Source: Gordonia jinhuaensis
GTDB taxonomy: Bacteria; Actinomycetota; Actinomycetes; Mycobacteriales; Mycobacteriaceae
Direction: 5' to 3'
Length of the DNA stretch: 64,000 bases
NCBI RefSeq assembly: GCF_014639795.1
Contig: NZ_BMGC01000006.1
Coordinates: forward strand, 124,001-188,000
How positions within the stretch are numbered: position 1 is the stretch's first letter; each line of letters starts with the position of its first letter. Made by a program: the position numbers and the translations under genes. The notes below the pieces were generated by a model that was not told where the DNA came from, made no database searches, and saw nothing but the letters and a program-made list of their open reading frames with translations. This document shows, one piece after another, positions 7,271-14,781 of the stretch.

Positions 7271-8046
7271 CCACCCCTGTTGCACAGACGCTCAACCCCG
7301 TTGAGTACGAGGCACCGCTGGTCAACCCGAGCCCCAACGGGCTCTACACCGTCACCACGTTCGTCTCCCAGGCGTCCGACGTGCCCCGCTGGCTCGCTGA
7401 GGGCGTACGCGTCCGGCCACACAACTACGGCGGTGAGGAGGCGTTCGGTGTCTGGGACGCCCCGTGGTGTGGTGACCCCGGCGACTCGATCAAGGACGGC
7501 GAGCGACCCGGCCTGCCGGACCCGTTCGACGCGCTGACCGTGTGGGCGTTCGACCAATGCGACTTGACCCTGCCCTCCCAGCAGGAGGTCCGCGAACGCG
7601 CGGCACAGAACTTGCGCCTGATCGAGCCCGTCGCGGTGGAGCGCGAGTTCGCCGCCCGCCTGCTCGCTGACGCGGGCACCCCCGAGGCCGCCGCCAACAT
7701 CGTTGCGGCGGTGAGCCATATCGAGGCCGAGTTCGCCAAGACCAACACCACCGGCCTCATCCACGCCAGCGCCGGTCTCGCTTCCCTGGCCGACCGGTAC
7801 GGCCTGATCATCCGCAACGGCGGCGTGCTCAAGTCGCCACTGGGACACACCTGGGTGTTCGGCGGCGGGTACGTCGAGGGTCTGGGCGACACCATCGTCG
7901 GCACGTCGCCGACCTTCGGCTGGCGCAATACCGTTGAGGTCCGCGAGACGATCGAGGCCAAATTCAACCAGTTCGTCGCCGTCGCCGAACGCTCGGTGGT
8001 CGTCGGCTACGAGAAGTCCATCGGCGCTGCGACGTTGACCCCCTGA
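7267..8046 (+). CDS. HK97-fold major-capsid-like protein
   Basis: 259 aa. The layout matches the major capsid family common in actinophages: an N-terminal arm with PNGLYTVTTFV, a Cys/Pro-Gly segment (APWCGDPGDS), the FDALTVWAFDQCDLT strand, the long spine helix (VRERAAQNLRLIEPVAVEREFAARLL), then an A-domain with GLIHASAGLASL, GGVLKSPLGHTWVFGGGY, and a final VAERSVVVGYEKS strand. The fold assignment is from this pattern, not a search. At 259 aa it is near the short end of the family. An encapsulin-like compartment is an alternative, but the element context favours a virion shell. It overlaps the upstream gene as ATGA. Confidence 0.65.
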   Translation: MTTPVAQTLNPVEYEAPLVNPSPNGLYTVTTFVSQASDVPRWLAEGVRVRPHNYGGEEAFGVWDAPWCGDPGDSIKDGERPGLPDPFDALTVWAFDQCDLTLPSQQEVRERAAQNLRLIEPVAVEREFAARLLADAGTPEAAANIVAAVSHIEAEFAKTNTTGLIHASAGLASLADRYGLIIRNGGVLKSPLGHTWVFGGGYVEGLGDTIVGTSPTFGWRNTVEVRETIEAKFNQFVAVAERSVVVGYEKSIGAATLTP

Positions 8047-8094
8047 CCATCTGACCGAGGGGCAGTGCGTCCGGTCCTTTCGCACCGCCCCACC

Positions 8095-8142
8095 CCGACA
8101 CCCGGCAACGGCCTGGATACGGTCCGCGTTGCCGGGTGTCGG
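8095..8142 (+). terminator. 16-bp perfect hairpin after capsid-like gene
   Basis: Perfect 16-base arms at 8095-8110 and 8127-8142 (CCGACACCCGGCAACG and its complement) surround a 16-base loop. There is no T-tract. Lying between the capsid-like and HExxH genes, it may end or attenuate transcription, letting the capsid gene be expressed above the last gene. Confidence 0.6.
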
Positions 8143-8167
8143 TCAACCTCAACCCCCAGGAGAAGCT

Positions 8168-8701
8168 GTGACGACCGCGATGACCCCGAGCGCCCGTGAG
8201 GAAATGCTGACGGCGCTACACGAGAGCGGTCACTGTGTGGCCGCAACGATCTTCGGCGCGACCATCGACCGGGCAGTGGTGACCCCGGATGATCCCGAAC
8301 GCGCCGGGCTCACCGAGTACAGCACCCGCGTCACCGGCCAGCGCCGCGCCGACATTCTGTTCGCAGGCGTCTACAGCGAAGCGTTCGCCCGCCACGGCGG
8401 CCCGCCCACACCGCGCGGGTTGCGGATGGTGATGGCGCGAAACCCCCACGACGCCCGAGCGATCCGCGCCGCTGGCGACCACAGCGGGCAGGTACCCCGG
8501 CTGGTGGCGACTTGCTGGCCGAGCATCACCGGGCTGGCGCGAGTCCTGTACGCCGAGCGCGAGATCTCGCAGACCGACGCCGACCGAGCGTTGTTCCTGC
8601 CCGCCGACGACCCCGACGCGCGAGCGTTCGCACTCGCCAACATCAGGAGCGGTGCGACGCCGGGCACCTTCGGTATCACGCCAGCGGGCGTGCGGGCGTG
8701 A
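8168..8701 (+). CDS. HExxH metallopeptidase-like protein
   Basis: 177 aa from GTG 8168, preceded by AGGAG. Residues 16-20 read HESGH, the zinc-binding HExxH motif, in the setting ALHESGHCVAATIFGATIDRA, which is like the start of the FtsH/M41 peptidase domain (HExGHA). A DDPDARAFALAN segment near the C-terminus could supply a third acidic ligand, but the M41 consensus is not clear. There is no AAA domain or membrane helix. Similar short M41-like proteins occur in actinobacterial phages and mobile elements with unknown roles. It is the last intact gene of the element, separated from the capsid-like gene by a strong hairpin. Confidence 0.55.
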   Translation: MTTAMTPSAREEMLTALHESGHCVAATIFGATIDRAVVTPDDPERAGLTEYSTRVTGQRRADILFAGVYSEAFARHGGPPTPRGLRMVMARNPHDARAIRAAGDHSGQVPRLVATCWPSITGLARVLYAEREISQTDADRALFLPADDPDARAFALANIRSGATPGTFGITPAGVRA

Positions 8702-8777
8702 GCGGCACCGACAGCTCACCCCACCGATACCGACCACCGATGTCAGTGCCGACGTGCATGATGTACCCGTCCGCGTC

Positions 8778-8836
8778 TCGAACATCGCCTGGCAGTGCGG
8801 CGAGGGCGTGTGGTGGATGATCAGCAAGCGCTTCAT
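8778..8836 (-). pseudogene. Remnant of a second flavodoxin gene 5' end inside the element
   Basis: On the minus strand a GGAGG precedes ATG at 8836 and about 20 codons (MKRLLIIHHTPSPHCQAMFE) that match the start of the chromosomal flavodoxin gene at 9099. On the DNA level about 48 of 59 bases agree. Homology stops at 8778 and the frame then runs antisense into the HExxH gene. The ATG overlaps the premature TGA of the truncated flavodoxin gene. It is probably the relic of an earlier integration or a captured gene end. Confidence 0.65.
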
Positions 8837-9099
8837 GCCGCCGACCTCCAAGAACACGTAATAGCGGGGTTATCGCAACTCAAATGTTTGAGCGCCCCGG
8901 AGATGTACCCGAGATTGGCCGGCGAACCGAGCAGGTAGGCGTCGGCCGCGAGGAAGTCGGTGGCGCTCACCGACAACGCCGCACGCCGGATCACCTCGAC
9001 GCCGGAGATCTCGGGATCGGTCGCTCCGGCGATCACCGACTCGAACATCGCCTGACAGTACGGCGACGGGGTGTGGTGCACGATCAGCAGACGTGACAT
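8833..9099 (-). pseudogene. Flavodoxin-family gene truncated by the element
   Basis: Residues 1-72 are a good flavodoxin/NAD(P)H-dependent FMN reductase N-terminus: a first strand (SRLLIVHHTPS), then TPSPYCQAMFESV, and the segment DAYLLGSPANLGYISGALKH, which normally continues as FFD and the rest of the FMN site. Here it runs into 16 unrelated residues encoded by the element and stops at 8833. The 3' part should lie beyond the element's left end, outside the window. Start ATG 9099 overlaps the stop of the upstream gene as TGATG, so the native operon order is intact on this side. The protein product is almost certainly non-functional. Confidence 0.8.
8879..8892. other. Putative attachment site (attR core)
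   Basis: CTCAAA-TG-TTTGAG is a perfect six-base inverted repeat around a TG dinucleotide, exactly where the flavodoxin reading frame leaves its family pattern. Serine recombinases exchange strands at a central dinucleotide in such near-symmetric sites. The exact crossover cannot be fixed without the left junction. Confidence 0.55.
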
Positions 9100-9671
9100 C
9101 AGCGGTCTCCCGGGGAGCCCTTGCGTTCGGCGCGCTCCTGGGCGACAGCGCGCTTCATCATCTCGCGAGCCCGCGACCGGTCGCCGGCGTAGTCGTAAGC
9201 CCGAGCGATGCGATAAGTGTTGCGCCAGTCGTCCGGATCGGCCTCCCACTCAGCTTTGACCTGGGCAAACAGTGAGTCTGCGGCGTCGCGTTCGATGCGC
9301 CCGGACGGCCGGCGAGGCATCCTCGACACGTCGATCTCCCGGCCCTCGTCGGCGATACGCGCCGCGAGTCGCTGATGTGAGATCCCGGCGCGAACAGTCG
9401 CGACCACCATCCAGATCCCCAGCAGCGGCAGGATCAGGACGCCGATCCCGATACCCACACCGGCGGCGTTGCCGCTGGTGATGAGATCGACACCGCGTTT
9501 GCCCAGGAGCACGAAGTAGAAGCACAGTGCGACCACCAGAACGGCGATGCCGATGACGATCGGACGCGCATCCTTGGCCTTGATCGGCGTTTGCCTCTGA
9601 CCGGCGGGTGCCGACGAGTCCGGCGCGTGGTCACCGCCGGGCTGATGCTCGTCACTCACTGTGCGCCTCAT
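9099..9671 (-). CDS. Membrane protein with C-terminal TPR-like region
   Basis: 190 aa from ATG 9671; a GTG at 9656 has a better-placed GAGG and is a likely alternative. After a disordered N-terminus it has two membrane helices (ARPIVIGIAVLVVALCFYFV and VGIGIGVLILPLLGIWMVVA), then a cytoplasmic part with DPDDWRNTYRIARAYDYAGD, which looks like one tetratricopeptide-type helical pair. No enzyme motif is seen. It is coupled to the flavodoxin gene downstream through TGATG and follows dapB by only 18 bases, so the three probably form an operon. The start region contains a 16-nt tandem duplication that makes both candidate starts. Confidence 0.7.
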   Translation of the reverse strand: MRRTVSDEHQPGGDHAPDSSAPAGQRQTPIKAKDARPIVIGIAVLVVALCFYFVLLGKRGVDLITSGNAAGVGIGIGVLILPLLGIWMVVATVRAGISHQRLAARIADEGREIDVSRMPRRPSGRIERDAADSLFAQVKAEWEADPDDWRNTYRIARAYDYAGDRSRAREMMKRAVAQERAERKGSPGDR

Positions 9672-9683
9672 TCACTGTGCGCC
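9656..9683. repeat. 16-nt tandem duplication at gene start
   Basis: TCACTGTGCGCC is repeated at 9656 and 9672. The minus-strand unit GGCGCACAGTGA contains or abuts alternative start codons of the membrane-protein gene. Confidence 0.7.
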
Positions 9684-9689
9684 GATCGC

Positions 9690-10550
<861 letters not shown>

Positions 10551-11066
10551 TCAGTAGACCGGTGCGGAGCCGCGGACGTGGTCGAACACCAGTGAGGTGG
10601 TGGTCCCGGCCACCTCCCGCCGGGAGTTGAGCGTCTCGACGAATCCGCGCAACTCGTCGGTGTCGGCGACGGCGACGTGCAGGATGTAGTCGTCGGCCCC
10701 GGCGAGGAAGAAGACATCGATCACCGCATCGTGGCCGGCGACCTCGCCGACGAAGTGCCGGATGCGTCCACGGGCGTCGGATTGCAGGCTCACCGCGACC
10801 ATCGCCCGCAACGGTCGTCCGAGTGACGCCGGGTCGACATCGGCGAAGAACCCGCGGATCACACCCTCGTCGAGGAGTCGTCGCACCCGCCCGTGGCAGG
10901 TCGACGGCGCGATGCCCACCGCCTCGGCCATCGCGGCGTTCGACACCCGCGCATCCGCCTGCAGCAGCCTCAGCAGGGACCGGTCGATCTCGTCGAGGAT
11001 CACCTCCTGGCTTCCGCGAGACGCGGGTCCGCCACGCACCTGCCGAAGATTCTTCGGCTGCGACAT
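10551..11066 (-). CDS. aldR: Lrp/AsnC-family regulator of alanine dehydrogenase
   Basis: 171 aa. An N-terminal winged helix (LDEIDRSLLRLLQADARVSN, AEAVGIAPSTCHGRVRRLLDEGVI) is followed by the RAM effector-binding domain (MVAVSLQSDARGRIRHFVGE through DDYILHVAVADTDELRGFV). It lies divergent from ald with a 135-base shared promoter region, the arrangement of Rv2779c and Rv2780 in M. tuberculosis, where AldR represses ald and amino acids relieve it. Regulation here is inferred from that synteny. The family works as octamers wrapping DNA, so several operator boxes are expected in the gap. Confidence 0.9.
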   Translation of the reverse strand: MSQPKNLRQVRGGPASRGSQEVILDEIDRSLLRLLQADARVSNAAMAEAVGIAPSTCHGRVRRLLDEGVIRGFFADVDPASLGRPLRAMVAVSLQSDARGRIRHFVGEVAGHDAVIDVFFLAGADDYILHVAVADTDELRGFVETLNSRREVAGTTTSLVFDHVRGSAPVY

Positions 11067-11201
11067 CCGTCACCCCTCCCTGCTCGAACAGTCTTCACGC
11101 CTGACGGTGTATCAGAGAATTTACCGCACTCGTATTGAACCGGTGTCGATGAACCTTCGACAATTAGTCCACACAATCACCGATTCTTCCAGGAGACCCT
11201 C

Positions 11202-12302
11202 ATGCTCGTCGGCATCCCCCGCGAGGTCAAGAACAACGAATTCCGCGTCGCGATCACCCCCGCCGGTGTCGGCGAGCTGCGTCGACACGGACACGAGATC
11301 GTGATCGAGGCCGGCGCGGGCGCCGGGTCGGCGATCGACGACGCCGATTTCAAGGAGGCTGGCGCCACGATGCTCGCCTCGGCCGACGAGGTGTGGGAGC
11401 AGGCCGACCTGCTGCTCAAGGTCAAAGAGCCCATCGCCGAGGAATACGGCCGCATGCGCCGCGACCAGGTGTTGTTCACCTACTTGCACCTCGCCGCGAG
11501 TCGGCCGTGTACCGATGCGCTCCTGACCTCGGGAACCACCTCGATCGCCTACGAGACCGTCCAGCTGGCCGACGGCTCACTGCCGCTGCTGGCACCGATG
11601 AGCGAGGTCGCGGGTCGCCTGGCACCGCAGGTCGGCGCGTACCACCTGATGCGTTCGGCGGGCGGACGCGGCGTGCTGATGGGCGGTGTGCCCGGCACCG
11701 AGCCCGCCGACGTCGTGGTGATCGGTGGCGGTGTCAGCGGTGTCAATGCCGCGACCATCGCGGTCGGTATGGGCGCTTCGGTGACCGTCTTCGACCTTGA
11801 CATCACCAAGCTGCGCGCGATCGACGCCCGCTTCAACGGACGCGTCCAGACCCGCTACTCCACCACGCTGGCGCTGGCCGAGGCGGTCACCAACGCCGAC
11901 CTCGTCATCGGCGCGGTGCTGATCCCCGGCGCGAAGGCGCCGGTGCTGGTTCCCAACAGCCTTGTCGCGCAGATGAAGCCGGGTTCGGTTCTCGTCGACA
12001 TCGCGATCGATCAGGGCGGATGTTTCGAGGATTCGCACCCCACCACCCACGACGACCCCACCTTCCGCGTGCACGACTCGCTGTTCTACTGCGTGGCGAA
12101 CATGCCCGGCGCGGTCGCGCGCACCTCGACACTCGCGCTCACCGGCGCGACCCTGCCCTATGTACTGCGACTGGCCGACAAGGGCTGGCAGGCGGCGTGT
12201 GACACCGATCCGGCACTCGCACGCGGTCTGTCGACCCACGACGGCGAGCTGTACTCGGCCGAGGTCGCCGCCGCCCTCGATCTGCCGCTCGCGCAGATCT
12301 GA
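11202..12302 (+). CDS. ald: L-alanine dehydrogenase
   Basis: 366 aa cytosolic enzyme that interconverts L-alanine and pyruvate plus ammonium with NAD. The N-terminus MLVGIPREVKNNEFRVAITP is diagnostic. The substrate Lys lies in LLKVKEP and the catalytic His in LFTYLHLA. The Rossmann loop is VVIGGGVSGVNAA, and the conserved DIAIDQGGCFEDS and ANMPGAVARTST blocks are present. AGGAG sits before the ATG. It can fix ammonium, which links it loosely to the amine-degradation island downstream. Control by the divergent AldR is likely. Confidence 0.97.
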   Translation: MLVGIPREVKNNEFRVAITPAGVGELRRHGHEIVIEAGAGAGSAIDDADFKEAGATMLASADEVWEQADLLLKVKEPIAEEYGRMRRDQVLFTYLHLAASRPCTDALLTSGTTSIAYETVQLADGSLPLLAPMSEVAGRLAPQVGAYHLMRSAGGRGVLMGGVPGTEPADVVVIGGGVSGVNAATIAVGMGASVTVFDLDITKLRAIDARFNGRVQTRYSTTLALAEAVTNADLVIGAVLIPGAKAPVLVPNSLVAQMKPGSVLVDIAIDQGGCFEDSHPTTHDDPTFRVHDSLFYCVANMPGAVARTSTLALTGATLPYVLRLADKGWQAACDTDPALARGLSTHDGELYSAEVAAALDLPLAQI

Positions 12303-12312
12303 TCCCCACCAC

Positions 12313-14169
12313 TCACCCCGAGCGCGCCCCCGAGCCCCACTCGGTGACCGGGGTGTACTGAGACGTGTTCCCCATCCGCCGCTGGACCGCGGCGATCTCG
12401 CGCACACTCTGCGCGATGAGGCTGCGGTCCAGCGGCGAGAGTCTGCGCATGGTGACCACATCGGAGGGATCCTCGCGCCGGTCGAGTTGGTCCACCTGAT
12501 TCTCCAGCCGGATGCGTTGCAGCGTGTCGAAGACCTCCACCAGCGTCGTGGCACTGTCCTGGCTGAGCATCGTCGACCCGGCCGCCGCACGCAGTCGCGA
12601 CCGGGTGTCGACCTCCGATGACCCGACCGACAACGCACCCCACCGCGCGATGTTCACCAGCGGGGTCAGTGCGTGATTCTTGATGTCGAAGGTCCCCCCG
12701 CGGCGCGCCAGCACGTCGCGCATCGACCGCAGACGGGCCTTGGAGGTCAGCGTCTCGGCCAGCAGCAGTCGCAGCGTGCCCGGATGGGATCGCAGATCGG
12801 CGAACACCTCGGCGACTGCCAGGAGCCCCTGATCGCCCCAGATGGGCCGGCCGTCGAGCAGCAGTGAGGTGAACATCATGCCCTGGTTGTCCAGCGGCGC
12901 GTCGAGCCAGGTCCGCGCCGCGGCGCGCCAGTCGCCGTGTCTACGCGCGAACAGCGGCATCGAGGCGATCGCCCCGTTCACGTCGATGGGCAGTCCGCAC
13001 GACCGCAGTACGTCGTCGACCTCTCGGAATGCCGCGCGGTAGCGGTCGATCATCTCGTCGGACACCGCGTCGTCGAAGGACACCGCACTGTCCACGTCGG
13101 AACTGAGCACAGGTTCGCGACGAGCGTTGCTGCCCAATGACATCCACGTCATCGCGTCGGGCTCGAGTTCGGGGTGTGAGGCCAGTACCAGTTCGAGTGC
13201 GCGGCGGATCACCGCGTCGTGGACGAGCGAGAGGACTCGGGTGATCTCCGAGGAGGGCTCACCGCTGCGCACGAGATCGGCGACCAGATAGGGCATCCGG
13301 CGGGCATGGTCGGCGAGGCGACTGACGCTGGAGGCCTCGATCACCTGCCGACGCAAGGTGACACTCGGGCCGGCGGGCGCGACGACGAAATCACCGGGCC
13401 CCACCGCACCCACGAGTTCCCCCGACGGCCCGACCACCGGCACACAGGTCAGATCGTGTTCGAGGATCAGCGTCAGTGCGTCGGCGGCGGCGGAGTTCGC
13501 CGGCACCGTCAGGGCGGGAACCGTCATCACCTCCGACACCGGCGTGGCGAGGTCGAGTCCGGGGGCCACCACCCGGGCACGGATGTCGCCGTCGGTGAGA
13601 ATGCCGAACTCCCCCGAACGGGTGGGGATCACCACATAGTCGTGATCGTGGTCGGACATCGTGACGGCTGCCTGCCGCACCGTCATCGACGGCTGCCCCA
13701 CCACCGGTGCGGTGCGGATGAGTTCGTCGACCGTGCCGTGTGCGGGCGTCGGATCGCTGCGCCGGCGCCGCACCGACAGCTGCCGCGCGAGGAACACCGC
13801 ACCCGACTGTCCGGTGAACACCTCCCGGACGTCATCCTCGGGGATCTGACACAGCCGCACCGGCCCCGAAGCCACCGCCCGTGGCCCCTTCAGGTCCCGC
13901 GTCAGCAACGACGAGTACCCGAACACTCCGCCCACCCCCAGAATCTCGTCGGGTTCGGTGATCTCGTAGGCCTCGGGGCTGTTCCACAGCTCCACCCGAC
14001 CGGTGAGCACCACCGACAACGAGCGGATCGGTTCGACGAAGGCGTTGAAGATCTCCGCACCCGAGTCATAACGCACCACCGACGCCGAGGCTGCCAGTCG
14101 CTCTCGGGCGTCGTCATCGAGCGTGTCGAACGGCGGATGACGCGCGAGAAAATCACCGAGTTCGCTCAT
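12313..14169 (-). CDS. cNMP-binding / CBS / DUF294 nucleotidyltransferase-like protein
   Basis: 618 aa from ATG 14169, preceded by GGGAG; a longer frame to 14316 looks non-coding. Residues 1-110 form a cyclic-nucleotide-binding-like domain, residues 165-285 two CBS motifs (MTVRQAAVTMSDHDHDYVVI and VSEVMTVPALTVPANSAAADALTL), residues 345-480 a DUF294 nucleotidyltransferase core (LGSNARREPVLSSDVDSAV, with the GS and DxD pattern), and the rest is the DUF294 C-terminal helical domain. Proteins of this layout are thought to be signal-transducing nucleotidyltransferases related to GlnD/GlnE, but their substrates are unknown. It is convergent with ald, with ten bases between the stops, and has a long upstream region. 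Confidence 0.85.
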   Translation of the reverse strand: MSELGDFLARHPPFDTLDDDARERLAASASVVRYDSGAEIFNAFVEPIRSLSVVLTGRVELWNSPEAYEITEPDEILGVGGVFGYSSLLTRDLKGPRAVASGPVRLCQIPEDDVREVFTGQSGAVFLARQLSVRRRRSDPTPAHGTVDELIRTAPVVGQPSMTVRQAAVTMSDHDHDYVVIPTRSGEFGILTDGDIRARVVAPGLDLATPVSEVMTVPALTVPANSAAADALTLILEHDLTCVPVVGPSGELVGAVGPGDFVVAPAGPSVTLRRQVIEASSVSRLADHARRMPYLVADLVRSGEPSSEITRVLSLVHDAVIRRALELVLASHPELEPDAMTWMSLGSNARREPVLSSDVDSAVSFDDAVSDEMIDRYRAAFREVDDVLRSCGLPIDVNGAIASMPLFARRHGDWRAAARTWLDAPLDNQGMMFTSLLLDGRPIWGDQGLLAVAEVFADLRSHPGTLRLLLAETLTSKARLRSMRDVLARRGGTFDIKNHALTPLVNIARWGALSVGSSEVDTRSRLRAAAGSTMLSQDSATTLVEVFDTLQRIRLENQVDQLDRREDPSDVVTMRRLSPLDRSLIAQSVREIAAVQRRMGNTSQYTPVTEWGSGARSG

Positions 14170-14642
14170 CCACTCCCTCTCGCCCACCGGCGCTCGCCGC
14201 ACCGCACCCGCGACCGCCCGGGTTGCCCACGTGATGCCGTCAATCGTCCCAGAACCCCTCGACACCTGCGCTACGGCAACGCTCGCGCGCCGAGAAATCC
14301 GCACGACTCCGCGCACATACCCGCCCTCGATACCGGAGTGAGTATTTCAGACGATTTCTCTTTAACACCTCTTTGGTGAATGGACACACGATCTCAACAT
14401 GACATCCCAGGAAACGTCGCGACTCATGCCTGTAACAATTCGGAAATATGCGTTTCAGACAATTCGTGCCTGGTCGTGGTGAGGGCTTGAAGAAGTACGA
14501 GCCCCGCGGTCGGCACTGTGCACCGGGGCACTCCCCGCGTGCAGATCCCGTGACGAGCCAGGACAGAGACATGCCCATACCGACACGTGGTGGCTGGTGA
14601 GGCGCAATGACTCTGGCTTGACCCGCCACAACGAGCACCCGT

Positions 14643-14658
14643 CACAACGAGCGTTGTG
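14643..14658. promoter_or_regulatory. Palindrome CACAACG-AG-CGTTGTG upstream of permease
   Basis: Perfect seven-base arms around AG, with an extra CACAACGAGC copy just before. It lies in the 612-base gap 14170-14781 between divergent genes and is a candidate operator for the permease. The rest of the gap holds no gene I can support; its left half is moderately AT-richer and probably carries promoters. Confidence 0.4.
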
Positions 14659-14688
14659 GCCGCGACGTCAACACAGTGCGAATGGCGT

Positions 14689-14735
14689 TCGACAACCGAG
14701 TCATCTCGACTACCGAGTCATCTCGACAACCGAAG
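14689..14735. repeat. 17-nt tandem repeat, 2.8 copies
   Basis: Units TCGACAACCGAGTCATC at 14689, TCGACTACCGAGTCATC at 14706 and a partial third at 14723, just upstream of the permease start. The purpose is unknown. Confidence 0.75.
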
Positions 14736-14781
14736 TCCGAATGAACAGTCACTTGACGTGACAGTCAGGATCGAAACGAAT

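Larger units (their letters stand above)
1..8885. mobile_element. Integrated satellite-like element (right part only)
   Basis: The segment carries a D5-type primase-helicase, an excisionase-like HTH protein, an iteron-rich gene-free segment, a TerS-like DNA-binding protein, a serine recombinase and an HK97-type capsid-like protein. Unknown small genes are packed between them with ATGA or GTGA overlaps. To its right, conserved chromosomal genes begin with a flavodoxin-like gene that is cut off near position 8885. The left end is not in the window. No portal, large terminase, prohead protease or tail gene is visible, which argues against a complete prophage and for a satellite or integrated replicon. 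That classification is inference; the gene content is what is seen. Confidence 0.75.

Noticed and set aside
8216-8836. Long leftward frame starting with the flavodoxin-like MKRLLIIHHTP
   Set aside because: After about 20 codons it runs antisense to the HExxH gene with low-complexity sequence. Only the 5' stretch is a real gene remnant.
14240-14645. Minus-strand frames in the gap upstream of the permease
   Set aside because: No start context, atypical codon use and no family pattern; the gap looks regulatory.
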